Shown: in pieces, positions 46,001 through 56,816 of the stretch
Layout of the letters: every line of letters begins with the position of its first letter
Numbering within the stretch: position 1 is the first letter of the stretch
From: Smallanthus sonchifolius
Lineage: Eukaryota > Streptophyta > Magnoliopsida > Asterales > Asteraceae
Length of the DNA stretch: 64,000 nt
Direction of reading: 5' to 3'
Assembly (NCBI GenBank): GCA_023525975.1
Contig: CM042020.1
Coordinates: 15,368,001 to 15,432,000, forward strand
Translations under genes and position numbers: made by a program
Notes under the pieces: model-generated
Database searches by the model: none
What the model saw: the letters and a program-made list of their open reading frames with translations, nothing else
What the model was told of the DNA's origin: nothing

Positions 46001-47587
46001 AGGCAGCGACGTTGGATTGAACTACTCAACAATTACGATTACGAGATTCGTTATCACCCCGGCAAGGCTAATGTTGTAGCCGATGCGCTAAGCCGCAAGG
46101 AACATGTCATGCTTCAAAGTGTCAAGATCCATTCCGATATTCAAGTTCGTATTCTAGCCGCTCAACATGTCTCGGTTACCGAGGGCAATATGTATGAGGA
46201 AATGTATTGTGGTGCTGAATCCCAATTGGAGACAAAAACTAATGGCTTGCTTTATTTTCTAGATCGTATTTGGGTCCCCGATCGCGACGATCTCCGAGCA
46301 TTCATCATGACCGAAGCACACAAGTCTCGATATTCTATTCATCCCGGTGCGGATAAAATGTACCAAAATCTTCGTCCACAATATTGGTGGCCCGGCATGA
46401 AGAAAGACATTGCCTCGTTCGTAGCAAAATGTCTCACATGTTCTAAAGTCAAAGCTGAGCATCAACGTCCTTTTGGTTTACTTGAACAACCGAAAATTCC
46501 CGTGTGGAAATGGGAGAATCTAGCTATGGATTTCATCACTAAACTCCCTCGCACTTCCAGCGGTTATGATAGCATCTGGGTGATCATTGACCGTCTCACT
46601 AAGTCCGCACACTTCTTGCCTATCCGTGAAGACTATAAGGTTGAGAAATTGGTCCGAATTTACATTGACGAGATCGTGAGTCGTCACGGTGTTCCTTTGA
46701 ACATAATCTCCGATAGAGATGCTCGTTTCACTTCTCGGTTTTGGCAATTTCTCCAAAAGGCACTTGGTACACGATTGGATTTGAGCACGGCCTACCATCC
46801 CCAAACTGATGGTCAGACCGAGCGAACAATTCAAACCCTGGAAGACATGCTAAGAGCCTGTGTCATCGACTTTGGTGGCAATTGGAATTCACATTTGACA
46901 CTTATCGAATTTTCCTACAACAATAGTTACCACTCCAGCATCGACATGGCTCCGTTTGAAGCTCTCTACGGTCGTAAGTGTCGTTCTCCCATCTGTTGGA
47001 ATGAGATTGGTGAAGCACAAATCACCGGTCCCGAGTTAATTCAAGAAACCTCCGACAAGATTATTCAAATCCGTGACAACATTCGAGTTGCGAGGAGTCG
47101 GCAAAAGAGCTATGCCGACAAACGACGCAAACCCTTGGAATTCCAAGTCGGTGACCTTGTACTTCTAAAGGTGTCTCCTTGGAAGGGGGTGATCCGTTTT
47201 GGGAAGAAAGGCAAGCTAGCACCTCGCTATGTGGGACCATTCAAGATCCTTGAAAGGATTGGGAAAGTGGCTTACAAGCTCGAGTTACCTCCGTCACTTG
47301 GCAACATACATCCTACATTTCATGTATCCAACCTCAAGAAGTGTCTTGCTGATGAGAACCTTCATATACCCCTTGACGATGTGCGCATTGATGAGACGAT
47401 GCACTTCGTTGAAAAACCAGTCGAGATTATGGATCGTGAGATAAAACAACTCAAGCGCAGCCGTATTCCTATTGTCAAAGTTCGTTGGGAATCTAAACGA
47501 GGACCCGAGTTTACTTGGGAACGAGAAGACCAAATGAAGCTCAAGTACCCACATCTTTTTGCTGAAGCAGTAGCCTCAACCAGTTGA
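43052..47587 (+). CDS. Intact gag-pol polyprotein, Tekay/Del-like chromovirus (family B)
   Basis: This is a 1511-codon single frame starting MPPRRNNSNN, followed by an N-rich and G-rich stretch. In order: the Retrotrans_gag core (TWWNGEK, EEFCPRNEMKKLEAEFW); knuckles CNTCNYHHPPSIPC, CNHCGKHGHTANIC and CFECGNPTHFRNQC; protease D423-T-G; RT FIDD at D759-D760; RNase H near D906 (VVYYDAS); integrase zinc finger with CLTCS; core D1160, D1221 and E1257; and a C-terminal chromodomain-like end (IPIVKVRWESKRGPEFTWERED). All catalytic residues are present. The start is chosen because the same MPPRR start is used by the old family-A gag. This protein is the likely source of activity for the non-autonomous family-B element around it. 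Confidence 0.95.
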   Translation: MPPRRNNSNNSNNTDLAALLTQLVNQITQANNNNNGHASGSAATGGGGGAANPPQCTFKHFNSCNPLKFYGNEGATGLLQWFESIESTFLNSDCPDNLRTRHATSVFQTRALTWWNGEKRTRGVDVAMALPWDELKRIMTEEFCPRNEMKKLEAEFWDLAQDSGESLAYTTRFHELSLLVPHMVTPLSRCIEKYIGGLPRQIQDTVVGGNPATLEDAIRLSATLTDNHVKAGTLTRKGAKKLSDTTTPPAHIKEVQTEPYHNTRKRKVKNCAVITPTAPVNQVTPMAQNPAKKPYGGSYPLCNTCNYHHPPSIPCRLCNHCGKHGHTANICRAKVLANQTNPANQANQQAANQAVPAIANGRACFECGNPTHFRNQCPRLVNAGQGGARGRAFNINANEAQANTDVVNGTFLMNNRYASILFDTGADKSFVSLDFEPLLAKTRSKLEKTFTVEVADGNTVTIDTIIYDCSLELNKYTFPINLVPMPLGSFDVIIGMDWLSKHHAEVMCFEKCIRIPLPSGETLTVFGEKPCKGLKLMSCISVQKYIRKKCMVFLAHVIQKEDKKRSVQDIPIVRDFPEVFPDDLPGLPPVRQVEFRIDLIPGANPVAKAPYRLAPSEMQELASQLQELADKGFIRPSHSPWGAPVLFVKKKDGSFRMCIDYRELNKLTIKNRYPLPRIDDLFDQLQGSTYFSKIDLRSGYHQLRVQEEDIPKTAFRTRYGHYEFMVMPFGLTNAPAIFMDLMNRMCKPYLDKFVIVFIDDILIYSKTKEDHEQHLRLILDLLKDEQLYAKFSKCDFWLKEVQFLGHVVSEKGIHVDPAKIEAVKNWKAPKTPTEVRSFLGLAGYYRRFISNFSKIVVPLTALTQKGKPYEWGPKQEEAFQILKQKLCNAPILTLPEGEDDLVVYYDASNQGLGCVLMQRGKVIAYASRQLKIHEKNYTTHDLELGAVVFALKIWRHYLYGTKCVVFTDHKSLQHIFNQKELNMRQRRWIELLNNYDYEIRYHPGKANVVADALSRKEHVMLQSVKIHSDIQVRILAAQHVSVTEGNMYEEMYCGAESQLETKTNGLLYFLDRIWVPDRDDLRAFIMTEAHKSRYSIHPGADKMYQNLRPQYWWPGMKKDIASFVAKCLTCSKVKAEHQRPFGLLEQPKIPVWKWENLAMDFITKLPRTSSGYDSIWVIIDRLTKSAHFLPIREDYKVEKLVRIYIDEIVSRHGVPLNIISDRDARFTSRFWQFLQKALGTRLDLSTAYHPQTDGQTERTIQTLEDMLRACVIDFGGNWNSHLTLIEFSYNNSYHSSIDMAPFEALYGRKCRSPICWNEIGEAQITGPELIQETSDKIIQIRDNIRVARSRQKSYADKRRKPLEFQVGDLVLLKVSPWKGVIRFGKKGKLAPRYVGPFKILERIGKVAYKLELPPSLGNIHPTFHVSNLKKCLADENLHIPLDDVRIDETMHFVEKPVEIMDREIKQLKRSRIPIVKVRWESKRGPEFTWEREDQMKLKYPHLFAEAVASTS

Positions 47588-47610
47588 ATTTCGGGACGAA
47601 ATTCCCTCAA

Positions 47611-47621
47611 CATGGGGATAC
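47611..47621 (+). other. Polypurine tract, family B
   Basis: CATGGGGATAC lies directly before the 3' LTR. The same tract borders the non-autonomous LTR at 26437 on the minus strand. Confidence 0.65.
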
Positions 47622-49876
47622 TGTAACCTTCCTGATTTTCATGTTTTTCCTATTTATTTTATGCCGTGCAATAAAAGATTTCAACCTTACATTTATTGTT
47701 CATGTACAAATAACAAGCATACACGCGTTCATTATAATACAATATTAACTAAAACAATCTTACAAACCTCGAGGACCTAAACTTGACCAAAACTCAAAAC
47801 AACATCGATATTACAAAACTACAAGGACTAGTCTTGAAACTTTCAAAAACCAACACAAGCACGGTCGCGCCTAGTCCTAGGCACGGTCGCGCTTGTGCCA
47901 TTAACACGGTCGTGCTTATCATGAAGCACGGTCGCGCCTCGTTCACAGTTTGACTCCGCAAAGTCAAACCGACTCAAATCTTGTCCAAAAATAGATTGTA
48001 AACACGTTTAGAAATTTGCGAAACTTGCAAAAGACGATATTCGGTTTATTCAACCTAATACCCGACCAATTACACGTCCAAAAGCCCAAATTCGCGCATC
48101 TTTGACCAACCTACTTTTTTAAATCAAATCTGGTAACTTGAGCAAGAATCAAACGAATTAAGTTAAGCCCATACCTACCAGAGACATATATAAACTTCCC
48201 TAAACCCTAAATCCATCATTCCATCATCTCTATCTCGTCTGTCGATCAGAGAAAAGCCGCGAAGTCTCAACCGTAGCCGTCTGCACTTGTTGCCCATTCA
48301 AAACAGGTTAGTAATATTTCATTAGGATCGTCTCTCCAATCTAATCGAAAGCCCTAACTAAATTCGTAACCATATTACTCGATTTTACAGAATTGAATCT
48401 GAGTTTTGATAAATAAATGTTTTAATCAAACTACACATTAAACAGGTTATAAACCCAATTAACTGACCTAATTGGATTCTAAAACACCTAATCAATTAAA
48501 CCCCTACGAGTACAACTGATTTTATTACAAGGATTCGGAGAACTGCTTCTGGAATTGACCAGACACGGTCGCGCCAGCCTATGAGCGCGGTCGTGCCTGA
48601 CCAAGCACAGTCGTGCCCCGTAAGAGGACCGGTCGTGTTTACCGAACAAAACCAAGTCCTGACCTAGTCAAAACGCTAGGCGCGGTCGTGCCAGATACGG
48701 ACGCGGTCGTGTCTCGTGACCAGACTCTGGTTTTGACTTCCGACCAACCACGGGCGCGTTACCGACCAAGCGCGGTCGCGTACGTGCCCGGCGCGGTCGT
48801 GCCATATACGAGCACGGGCGTGCTCATCCCTTAACAGAATCTTTATTTTTATTTTTAATTTGATAAATAAATTAAATTACAGTCTATATAATTATTTTTA
48901 TAAACTAATTACTGGAATACCTTACACTTGTTCCAAACAAACATTTATTTATTTAATTAAACTTATATTTTAAATAAATGTATATTCTATTACTTAAACT
49001 AATACAAATAAATAACATAGTTAATTATTATTTTTAAAACAAACCCTACACGTTTAAAGAATGACAAATCCGTTTCCGTCATTAAACAAATCAATAACAC
49101 ATATACATTGTTCATTAGGTCGAACTTAGCAATCTACAACACACCGCTGTTTTCCATTTGCTTGTGCAATCTATACGCTACATAACACGTGAGTTTACAT
49201 AACCCCCTTTTCAAACTATTTACAACTTTTGGGGTGGAACATGCGTTCTATTTACATGTTTTCAATTATACACATATACAGTTCCATCCTATGCATGTAT
49301 ACAAATTTTGCGCTTTATGCTTGAGTACTAGACGTGTAGACCAACTATTATGCTCTTCCTGTACAATCATTAACTAACAGCCGACAGTAAACAGTGGTAG
49401 ATCTATTGAGTCTGACAAACCCACCCAGGTAGGGTGACTGTTACTGACAACACAAATTTTGAGTGCAAGTTACAAAGGTTTGATTGTATAGGTCACATGA
49501 TAGTTTTCTCTCCATAATTGCCTTAATTGTCATGTTGTATTGAACTGTATGCACACAACACATGTTTTGCTATCACACTATTAAACCTATGCATTCTCAC
49601 CAACTTTTTAGTTGACCCTGTTTTAACCATGTTTCAGGTACCAATGTTTGAAGTAATCAAGATATGCTACACATAGGATTTTGGACCTAGAATTCAATTA
49701 AACCAGTTTATTCTATGTAATTTACATTTTCATTTTGTGGATTGTTTGTGTTTTGATTGAACTTATTGATTGCAATGAAAACAATTATTAAATATTCAAA
49801 CTTTAGCAAACCATGAGCAATGAACAGTCTGCACGCTTCACGCCCCGACGTTTCCGCCGTCGGTTGGGGTGTGACA
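47622..49876 (+). repeat. 3' LTR of the autonomous family-B element
   Basis: 2255 bp, TGTAAC to GTGACA, equal in length to the rejoined 5' LTR. Palindrome clusters are at 47859-47940 and 48563-48826; TATATAAA is at 48187-48194. Confidence 0.94.
47859..48826. repeat. GCACGGTCGTGC palindrome clusters, 3' LTR
   Basis: Counterparts of the clusters at 31203-31289 and 31908-32170. Confidence 0.8.
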
Positions 49877-49881
49877 AAGAG

Positions 49882-51695
49882 CATAATAGTTGGTCTACAC
49901 GTCTAGTACTCAAGCATAAAGCGCAAAATTTGTATACATGCATAGGATGGAACTGTATATGTGTATAATTGAAAACATGTAAATAGAACGCATGTTCCAC
50001 CCCAAAAGTTGTAAATAGTTGAAAAGGGGGCTATGTAAACTCACGTGTTATGTAGCGTATAGATTGCACAAGCAAATGGGAAACGGCGGTGTGTTGTAGA
50101 TCGCTAGATTCGACCTAATGAACAATATGATTTACGTATTATTGAGTTGCGTTATTCGATGTTGGAAGTGGATTTGTTTAAGTTTAAGGTTTGTTTTAAT
50201 ATACTATTTATTTAATCAATAGTAATAGAATTTAAAATATAAGTTTAAATAAATAATATTTGTTAAAGATGAAACGTATGGAATATATTGTTGTTTATAA
50301 AACTTGTAGTATTTTATTGATTTTAATTTAAAGAGATATTGAATGATTGATCTTTGATAAGCAACACTTGGTTCTGGATATTTTATAAAATAATTTTTAT
50401 AACATTAAAACTGATTAAAATATAAAATATATTAAATAAAAGATTCTGTTAAAGGGTGAACACGACCGTGCTCGTACACGGCACGACCGTGCTCGGCTCA
50501 AACGCGACCGCGCTTGGCCGGTAACGCGCCCGTGGTTGGTCAGAAGTCACAACAAGGGTCTGTTCATCAGACACGACCGTGCTCGTACCCGGCACGACCG
50601 CGCCTGGGGTTTGACTAGGTCAGGATTTTGTTTGGTCGTTAAGAATGACCGCGCCACACCCGGGCACGACTGTGCTTGGTCAGGCACGACCGCGCTCTTT
50701 GATGAGCGCGACCGTGTCTGGTCCTTTTCAGACACAATTCGCCTGATTCTTGTATTAAAACTGATTAGAAACTTAGGGTTTTCATGGAGGATCTGTTCAC
50801 GAACTTATCCATGCCATTTAATTGGATTTATATCCTGTTTAACTTATAGTTTGATTAAAACCATTTATTTATCAAACTCAGATTCAATTCGGACAAATCG
50901 TGTATTATTGATTCAAATGAGTTTAGGGCTTTCGATTTACGTGAAGAGACGAATCTATTGGACTAATACTAACCTGTTCTGAATGGGCAACAGGTGCAGA
51001 CGGCTACGGAAGGAGGATCGCGGCTTTTCTTGATCAACAGACGAGATAGAGACGATGTAATGACGGATTTAGGGTTTAAGGAAGCTTATATAGGTCGCGG
51101 GTAGGTATTTGATTACTTAATTCGTTTGATTTCTTGCCCTAATTACTTGATTCGTTTTAAAAAGAAGTCGGTTTAGAATTTGCGAGTATTTGGACGATTG
51201 CATGTGTATTTGGTCGGGTATGCGTCGCAACTGGTCGAGTAACTTCTTCTACAAGTCCCGTGGTTTCTAAAACTCGTTTAAAATCTATTTTTGGACAAGA
51301 TTTGCGTCGGTTTGACTTTTCAGAAGTCAAACTGTGTCGGAGGCGCAACCGTGCTTAATCTTAAGCACGACCGTGGTCGTGGTCTTAAGCGCGACCGTGC
51401 TTCTATCAAGCACGACCGTGCTTGCACCAATTTTGGGTAAATACAAGAATAGTCCTTGTAGTTTTCTAGTCTTGACGTTGTTGTGAGTTTTGATCAGTTT
51501 TGGTCCTCGGGGTTGGTAAGATAATGGAGGGTTATTTTAGTTATTATTGTAATGTCATAAATGTGTGTATTTTCTTACGTCTTCGTCATTGCACAGGAAA
51601 TAATGAATGTTGTGACAAGTGGTGAATGTAGAATTGGAAGCGAAATCGTCTTTCATTGTACGACATTAAATAATAGGAAAAACATGTATGTTACA
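49882..51695 (-). repeat. 5' LTR of the non-autonomous family-B element, part 2
   Basis: Continues from 30965 after the AAGAG duplication and ends TATGTTACA at 51695. It matches 24623-26436 with about ten visible differences. Palindromes are at 50459-50719 and 51339-51424. Confidence 0.92.
50459..51424. repeat. GCACGACCGTGC palindrome clusters, 5' LTR of the non-autonomous element
   Basis: Same units as 25200-26165. Confidence 0.8.
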
Positions 51696-51700
51696 ATCCT

Positions 51701-52360
51701 GTCCGAAACGGTTTGGTAACCGATGTTCCTAAGCTGAGATTCTCCGTTGCAGATGACTGTATGCATGCAAAAAGGGTAAACAGCAACGGAAGTCTCACAA
51801 GCCCAAGTTCCAAAATTCCATCGACACCCCTTTGGAACTATTACATATGGATATGTTTGGCCCCATAAGTATCAGGAGTATTGGAGGGAAGTCATACTGT
51901 ATGGTTGTAACTGATGATTTCTCACGTTTTTCTTGGGTGCATTTTTTAGGTACAAAGGACGAGACTGCTGACATTCTTCAATACCTGATCCTGAGCTGGG
52001 AATCTCTTTGCAAGTTGAAGGTTAGAAGAATAAGGAGTGATAACGGAACTGAATTCAAGAATAATTTGATGGAACTTTTCTGTCTCAAGAAGGGTATCCG
52101 TCACGAATTTAGTGCCCCGTACACACCTTAGCATAATGGAGTTACAGAACGGAAGAACAGAACACTAATTGAGACTGCAAGGACAATGCTGTCAGATGCA
52201 AAGCTTCGTGTCACTTTCTGGGCAGAAGCAGTAAATACAGTTTGTCAGGTTTTGAATAGAGTTCTGGTTATGAAGAGGCACAACAAAACTTGCTATGAGT
52301 TGATCAACAATCGACCTCCCAATCTTGACTACCTAGTTCCTTTTGGTAGTCCATGTTCCT
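51701..52360 (+). pseudogene. Copia integrase, resumed after the insertion
   Basis: It begins with LVTDVPKLRFS...C of the pre-integrase domain. Core ELLHMDMFGPI and YCMVVTDDFSRFSWV carry the first Asp; RRIRSDNGTEFKN carries the second; HNGVTERKNRTLIET carries the Glu. Frame breaks: a shift near 51770, TAG at 52129-52131 where PYTPQHNGV would have Gln, and TAA near 52360. It would have integrated the copia cDNA. Confidence 0.82.
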
Positions 52361-52362
52361 AA

Positions 52363-54600
52363 TTGCTACAATACAAAGACCGCAAGTCTAAGTTTCATGC
52401 AAAAGAGATGGAAGGCATCTTCTTAGGATATGTTGCCAACTCGCCTTGCAAGAGAGTGTATAATATAGGAACTCGTACTGTCGAGGAATGGTTCGAAGTG
52501 GATTGCAGTAAACACAGCATTCCACCAGAACCAACTGGTCCAGCTTGGGGTTTTGATTATGATGCGTTATTCAAGTCTTTCAACCTTCCTGATTTGTCTG
52601 CCGATGATGCCGCAAATGTGTATGAGTTCTTTGGTAGCGGTGATGACTCCAGTTTCTCAACCCGTGCAACTGTACCGATTTTAACTACCGATTACAATGT
52701 TGCATCTGCATCTGGAACTCATGATAGTGATAACATTGTAGTTGTTCATGTTGATGGAAATGACGCTCAAGCTAATCCTAACACTCGTGTAGGAAATGAA
52801 GCTTCAGCTGATCCAATCAACATTGAATCTTCTTCTTCTGGAACACAGGATATGGGGGAGTTGAGCACGAAACTCGATTCAGAAATTCAGGAACCGAAAA
52901 TACCAGAGACGAGAGTGCATAAGAATCATCCAATTGACAACATTATTGGTGATCCTCATGCGGGTGTTCAGACTCGGCATAGAACCATTGCTGAGAACAC
53001 TAGTTTGTACTCTGAGATACTTGACACTGGTGTCATGGAAATATGTTTGCATGCTGCATTCGTGTCCCAGTTAGAGCCGAAGAATGTGAAGGAGGCTCTC
53101 GCTGACAACTGCTGGATTGAGGCGATGCAAGATGAACCGTCTCAATTCCAAAAGTTGCATGTGTGGGATTTGGTTGACTTGCCAAAAGGCGTACAGCCAA
53201 TTGGAACCAGATGGGTGTTCAAGTGCAAAACGGATGATCATCATGTCGTAGTAAAGAATAAAGCAAGGTTGGTTTTTCAAGGATTTTATCAACAAGAGGG
53301 ACTGGATTACACTGAAGTATATGCCCCAGATGCTAGACTTGAGGCCATTCGACTGTTTCTAGCTTATGCCTCCTATGTCGGCTTCAAGGTCTATCAACTT
53401 GATGTGAAGAGTGCTTTCCTGTATGGAAAATTTCATGAAGAGGTCTATGTCACTCAACCTCCCGGCTTTGAAGATCCGCATAATATTAATAAAGTGTATA
53501 AGCTCGACAAAGCACTTTATGGTCTTCATCAAGCACCTCGGGCATGGTATGAGACGTTATCAAAACTTCTACTGTCAAATGGTTTCGACCGTGGACAGAT
53601 TGACTCGACCCTCTTCATTAGGAAAGCAGGAGGTGATATTCTTCTTGTACAAGTGTATGTCGACGACATTATCTTTGGGTCTACAAATGAAGAGATGTGT
53701 AGGGCATTCGAACAGGTGATGAAGTCCAAGTTTGAGATGAGTAACATGGGTGGATTGTCTTTCTTCCTGGGTCTGTAAGTCAGTCAAAGAGAGGATGGCA
53801 TATATCTACATCAAACTAAGTATGTGCAGGACATCTTGTCAAAATACAAGATGAATGATAGCAGTACTTATGGCACACCTATCCCTGTCAATCATGGTCT
53901 GCATCCAGACAAAGATGGAAAGGATATGGATTGCAAATTGTACCGTGGGATGATCGGATCTCTTATGTATCTCACAACTTCAAGGCCTGACATAATGTTT
54001 GTTGTATGCTTGTGCTCAAGGTTTCAGTCATAACCGAAGGAGTCTCATATGATAACTGTCAAGAGGATATTCAGATACTTGAGGGGGAAACCCCGATTGG
54101 GTCTTTGGTACTCAAAGCAGCAGTCATTTGACCTCAAAGCCTATACTGATTCAGACTATGGCGGTTGTAACCTTGATAGAAATTCAACCTCAGGTGGATG
54201 TCAATTCTTGGGAGACAGGCTGGTTTCCTGGCAGTGTAAGAAGCAGTCAACGGTTTCTGTCTCAACATGTGAAGCAGAGTACATTGCTGCAGCGAGCGGT
54301 TGTTCTCAGATATTGTGGATTCAGTAGCAATTTAGAGACTATAGCTTAAACTTCACTGGAACTCCACTGTTCATTGACAACAATGCCACCATGTCCATCA
54401 CAAACAACCCGGTGAAACATTCCAAAACTAAACATATTGAAATTCGCCACCATTTCATCCGTGATTGTGCTGAAAAGCATCTCATTGAACTTGTAAAGGT
54501 TCACACGGATGACAACTTTGCTGACCTTTTCACTAAGGCGTTTGATCGAACCCGCTTTGAACATCTTGTCAACTTGATAGGAATGTTCAATCTAGAGTGA
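52363..54600 (+). pseudogene. Copia reverse transcriptase and RNase H
   Basis: The open frame 52363-53778 includes an acidic variable linker, then the RT start (VWDLVDLPKGVQPIGTRWVF), YQLDVKSAFLYG, ALYGLHQAPRAWYE and the active site YVDDIIFGS near 53660. After TAA at 53776-53778 the frame continues to KYVQDILSKYKM, RGMIGSLMYLTTSRPDI, another stop near 54031, TDSDYGGC (RNase H) and STCEAEYIAAA, a TAG near 54325, and it ends GMFNLE at 54600. At least three nonsense codons make it inactive. Confidence 0.85.
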
Positions 54601-55905
54601 AAACTTGTTTTTCTTAAATCAATTCAATTCATGAAAGTAAAATTTTATTTCTTTTAATTTTTCTGTATAGTTCTTTTAGTTTTCAAATATTTTACAAAAA
54701 ATCCAAACAAAATAGAAAATGGAGAAAATTTCATAGTTATCTTGAGAAAAGAGGAAATGATAGTACATCAGAAATGATCTAAACGCCATAGACTGCACAT
54801 ATGGGAAATGATTACGTCACTTGATGGTTTAAATTTTTGTGTTTTTAATCTGCTTATTTACAAGTAATTTGAATTGTCAGTAGGCTGTAGGCATCTTTGA
54901 ATCATTAGTAGTGTGGAAACTAAATCTAGACTACAACTGTGATTTGAACCCATGTATGTGTGTGTGTGTGTGTAAAAGAATACAAAAAGATCATTATCAG
55001 ATAAAAGATGTAAGATTTTAGCAAATATTTTCTTAAGAGACCAGTTTCGGGTTATGTCTTTAGCACAATTTTTCGGTTCACTTCACTGCCCATACTCACA
55101 AGTATGCAATGGGAAGTTGGGCCAAGATATGTCTTGACATCAACCGTTAAGCATATATTCACCCTTGAATCATACCTGATTCATTGAAATCAAATCCAGA
55201 TAAAAGTTGGATCCCCTTACCTAAATTCTCAGACTCCATACGTATTAACCTGAATCATCATATGATATTCACAGAAGAAAAACCAATCAAACCAAGAAAT
55301 CTGAATCACTCGATTCTGAATCTTATTATTCTTGATAATCCTTATGGATTCTGCTTGATTTTTTTTCCGTGCTAAACAATGTAACTTCATTCTGGAGATT
55401 TGAAAATCTTTGGGAAAATCTTAGATGCCTTGAGATAGTGCAATTTACATTTCTGTAGCATAACAGTATCTTAAAATTAATTCCTTAACACATAAGAACG
55501 TGATACAAAGATGCTCATGGTTTCAAATCTTATAATATTGCCAACTTGAATTACTTGTTTATGTGCTTATTACGTATGAATAAATTGTAATCCATGACAT
55601 GATCCCATATTCTTTGATGTTTATCTTGTATAATTTTTTCTATAGTTTAGCCTGATATGATCCTCTGCTCGTGTCTTTAAACAAAAATAGCTTGTGTGTG
55701 AATATGTGTATATCGTTACTCTGAAAAGATCAAAAAGATTTTAAGTTTGTCTATAGTTCAAATCCCAATCAGAAAAACCAAAAATATTTATGTTTAACCC
55801 TCTTGAATTGACTTTGAATCCTCTTGATTGAATGTGCTTATCATGTTCGCTATTTGACTTGACATCTTCATAATTTGAGTTGAAAGTTTGAGCACACAAG
55901 GGTCT

Positions 55906-56027
55906 CTGCGTACTTGTTAAGTGCGCATGAGGTAAACCCTACGTACTTATCAAGTACGCAAGACTTAAGTCATGCGCACTTAGTAAGTACGCAGGAGTTA
56001 AGTCCTGCGCACTTGACAAGTACGCAC
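55906..56027. repeat. GCGTACTTGnTAAGTACGC palindrome cluster, 4 copies
   Basis: Four 22-25 bp palindromes have arms GCGTACTT or GCGCACTT and AAGTACGC or AAGTGCGC, often with outer CCT/AGG pairing. Confidence 0.82.
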
Positions 56028-56043
56028 GGCTAGTGACTGTGGG

Positions 56044-56052
56044 GTATATATA
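56044..56052 (+). promoter_or_regulatory. Possible internal TATA box before ORF3
   Basis: GTATATATAC lies 17 bp after the palindrome cluster and 770 bp before ORF3. The palindrome-plus-TATA order looks like a promoter, but nothing else supports it. Confidence 0.2.
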
Positions 56053-56596
56053 CGGGTGTTAGAATTTTTTCTAAGTTTTATCTCATTCAAATGTCTCTAC
56101 ACAGTTGTATACCTACTGCTCAATTTCACTCAAAATTTTCGTGTGTTCCTAAACGATTTTTTCATCCCGATCTTAGTTTCATCATCACCTTACTAATCTT
56201 TGGTGAGAATCTCAGTCCATTTCATCCATTAAATCTCCAGTTATTGACAGATTCTTTGAACTCTCAAACCTAGGGTCTTGAGAGTGAAACTTTGACCAAT
56301 TTTGGATGTTCTTGATGAAAATTAAGACCTAAAACTAGTTATAAGTCGCTAATCGAAGCTTCTTGACACCTAAATTGTCTTTAACGGGGTTTGATTTTGA
56401 ATTTGACCCCTTGTTTGACCGTAGGTTACCATCGGACCAAGGCTAGGTCAAAATCTACTGGTTTAGCAACTCATTGCTGTTGATAGTGGTTCCATAGATC
56501 ATAATCATGTATTTCGACCTTGTGGTGACCCTAATCCATAACAATATCTCATATCTGTTGAATTTTTGGAGTTTGAAATTTGGCTAAGTACAGGTT

Positions 56597-56689
56597 CCTG
56601 CGCACTTAACAAGTACGCAAGAAGTAATTCATGCGTACTTGCTAAGTACGTAAGAACTAACCCCTGCGTACTTGCTAAGTACACAGGAA
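56597..56689. repeat. Second palindrome cluster in the spacer, 3 copies
   Basis: Same motif as 55906-56027 and the 3' LTR, about 130 bp upstream of the ORF3 start. Confidence 0.82.
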
Positions 56690-56816
56690 GGGCACTTCTG
56701 AAAAGTTTCTAGGTCTGAAATTCAGTTCATTGGGTAATTGCTATATCAAGTCATGTTTGATTCATTTCCAATGATGCTTCTTGTTCTTATTGTGTTTATT
56801 GTTTGTTTTTGCAGTG

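Larger units (their letters stand above)
30966..49876 (+). mobile_element. Autonomous family-B Ty3/gypsy (Tekay/Del-like) element, coding-intact
   Basis: The 5' LTR is 30966-32889 plus 42128-42458 (2255 bp in two parts). The 3' LTR is 47622-49876 (2255 bp). TSD is AAGAG on both sides. PBS is at 42462-42473, the gag-pol ORF at 43052-47587 and the polypurine tract at 47611-47621. About 15 LTR differences by eye (about 0.7%). It sits inside the 5' LTR of a non-autonomous relative, and its own 5' LTR is split by the family-C element. Confidence 0.93.
24099..51695 (-). mobile_element. Non-autonomous LTR retrotransposon, family B, minus strand (LARD-like)
   Basis: The left (3') LTR is 24099-26436 (2338 bp). 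The right (5') LTR is split: 30442-30965 plus 49882-51695, also 2338 bp in total. The TSD in copia is ATCTT on the left and ATCCT on the right. PBS is at 30427-30438. The 4.0-kb internal region (26437-30441) lacks gag, RT, RNase H and integrase. It keeps only a pol-end remnant, a leader shared with the autonomous family-B element, and one coiled-coil ORF. About 13 differences between the LTRs by eye (about 0.6%) indicate a fairly recent insertion. Mobilisation in trans by autonomous family-B elements is inferred from the shared LTR, PBS and polypurine tract. Confidence 0.85.
54601..56816. other. Spacer between copia pol and ORF3
   Basis: 2.2 kb without a credible ORF. It contains a (TG)n run near 54955, two palindrome clusters (55906-56027, 56597-56689) and TATATATAC at 56044. 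In env-bearing Sireviruses an untranslated spacer at this position is normal, but this one is long. Confidence 0.55.
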
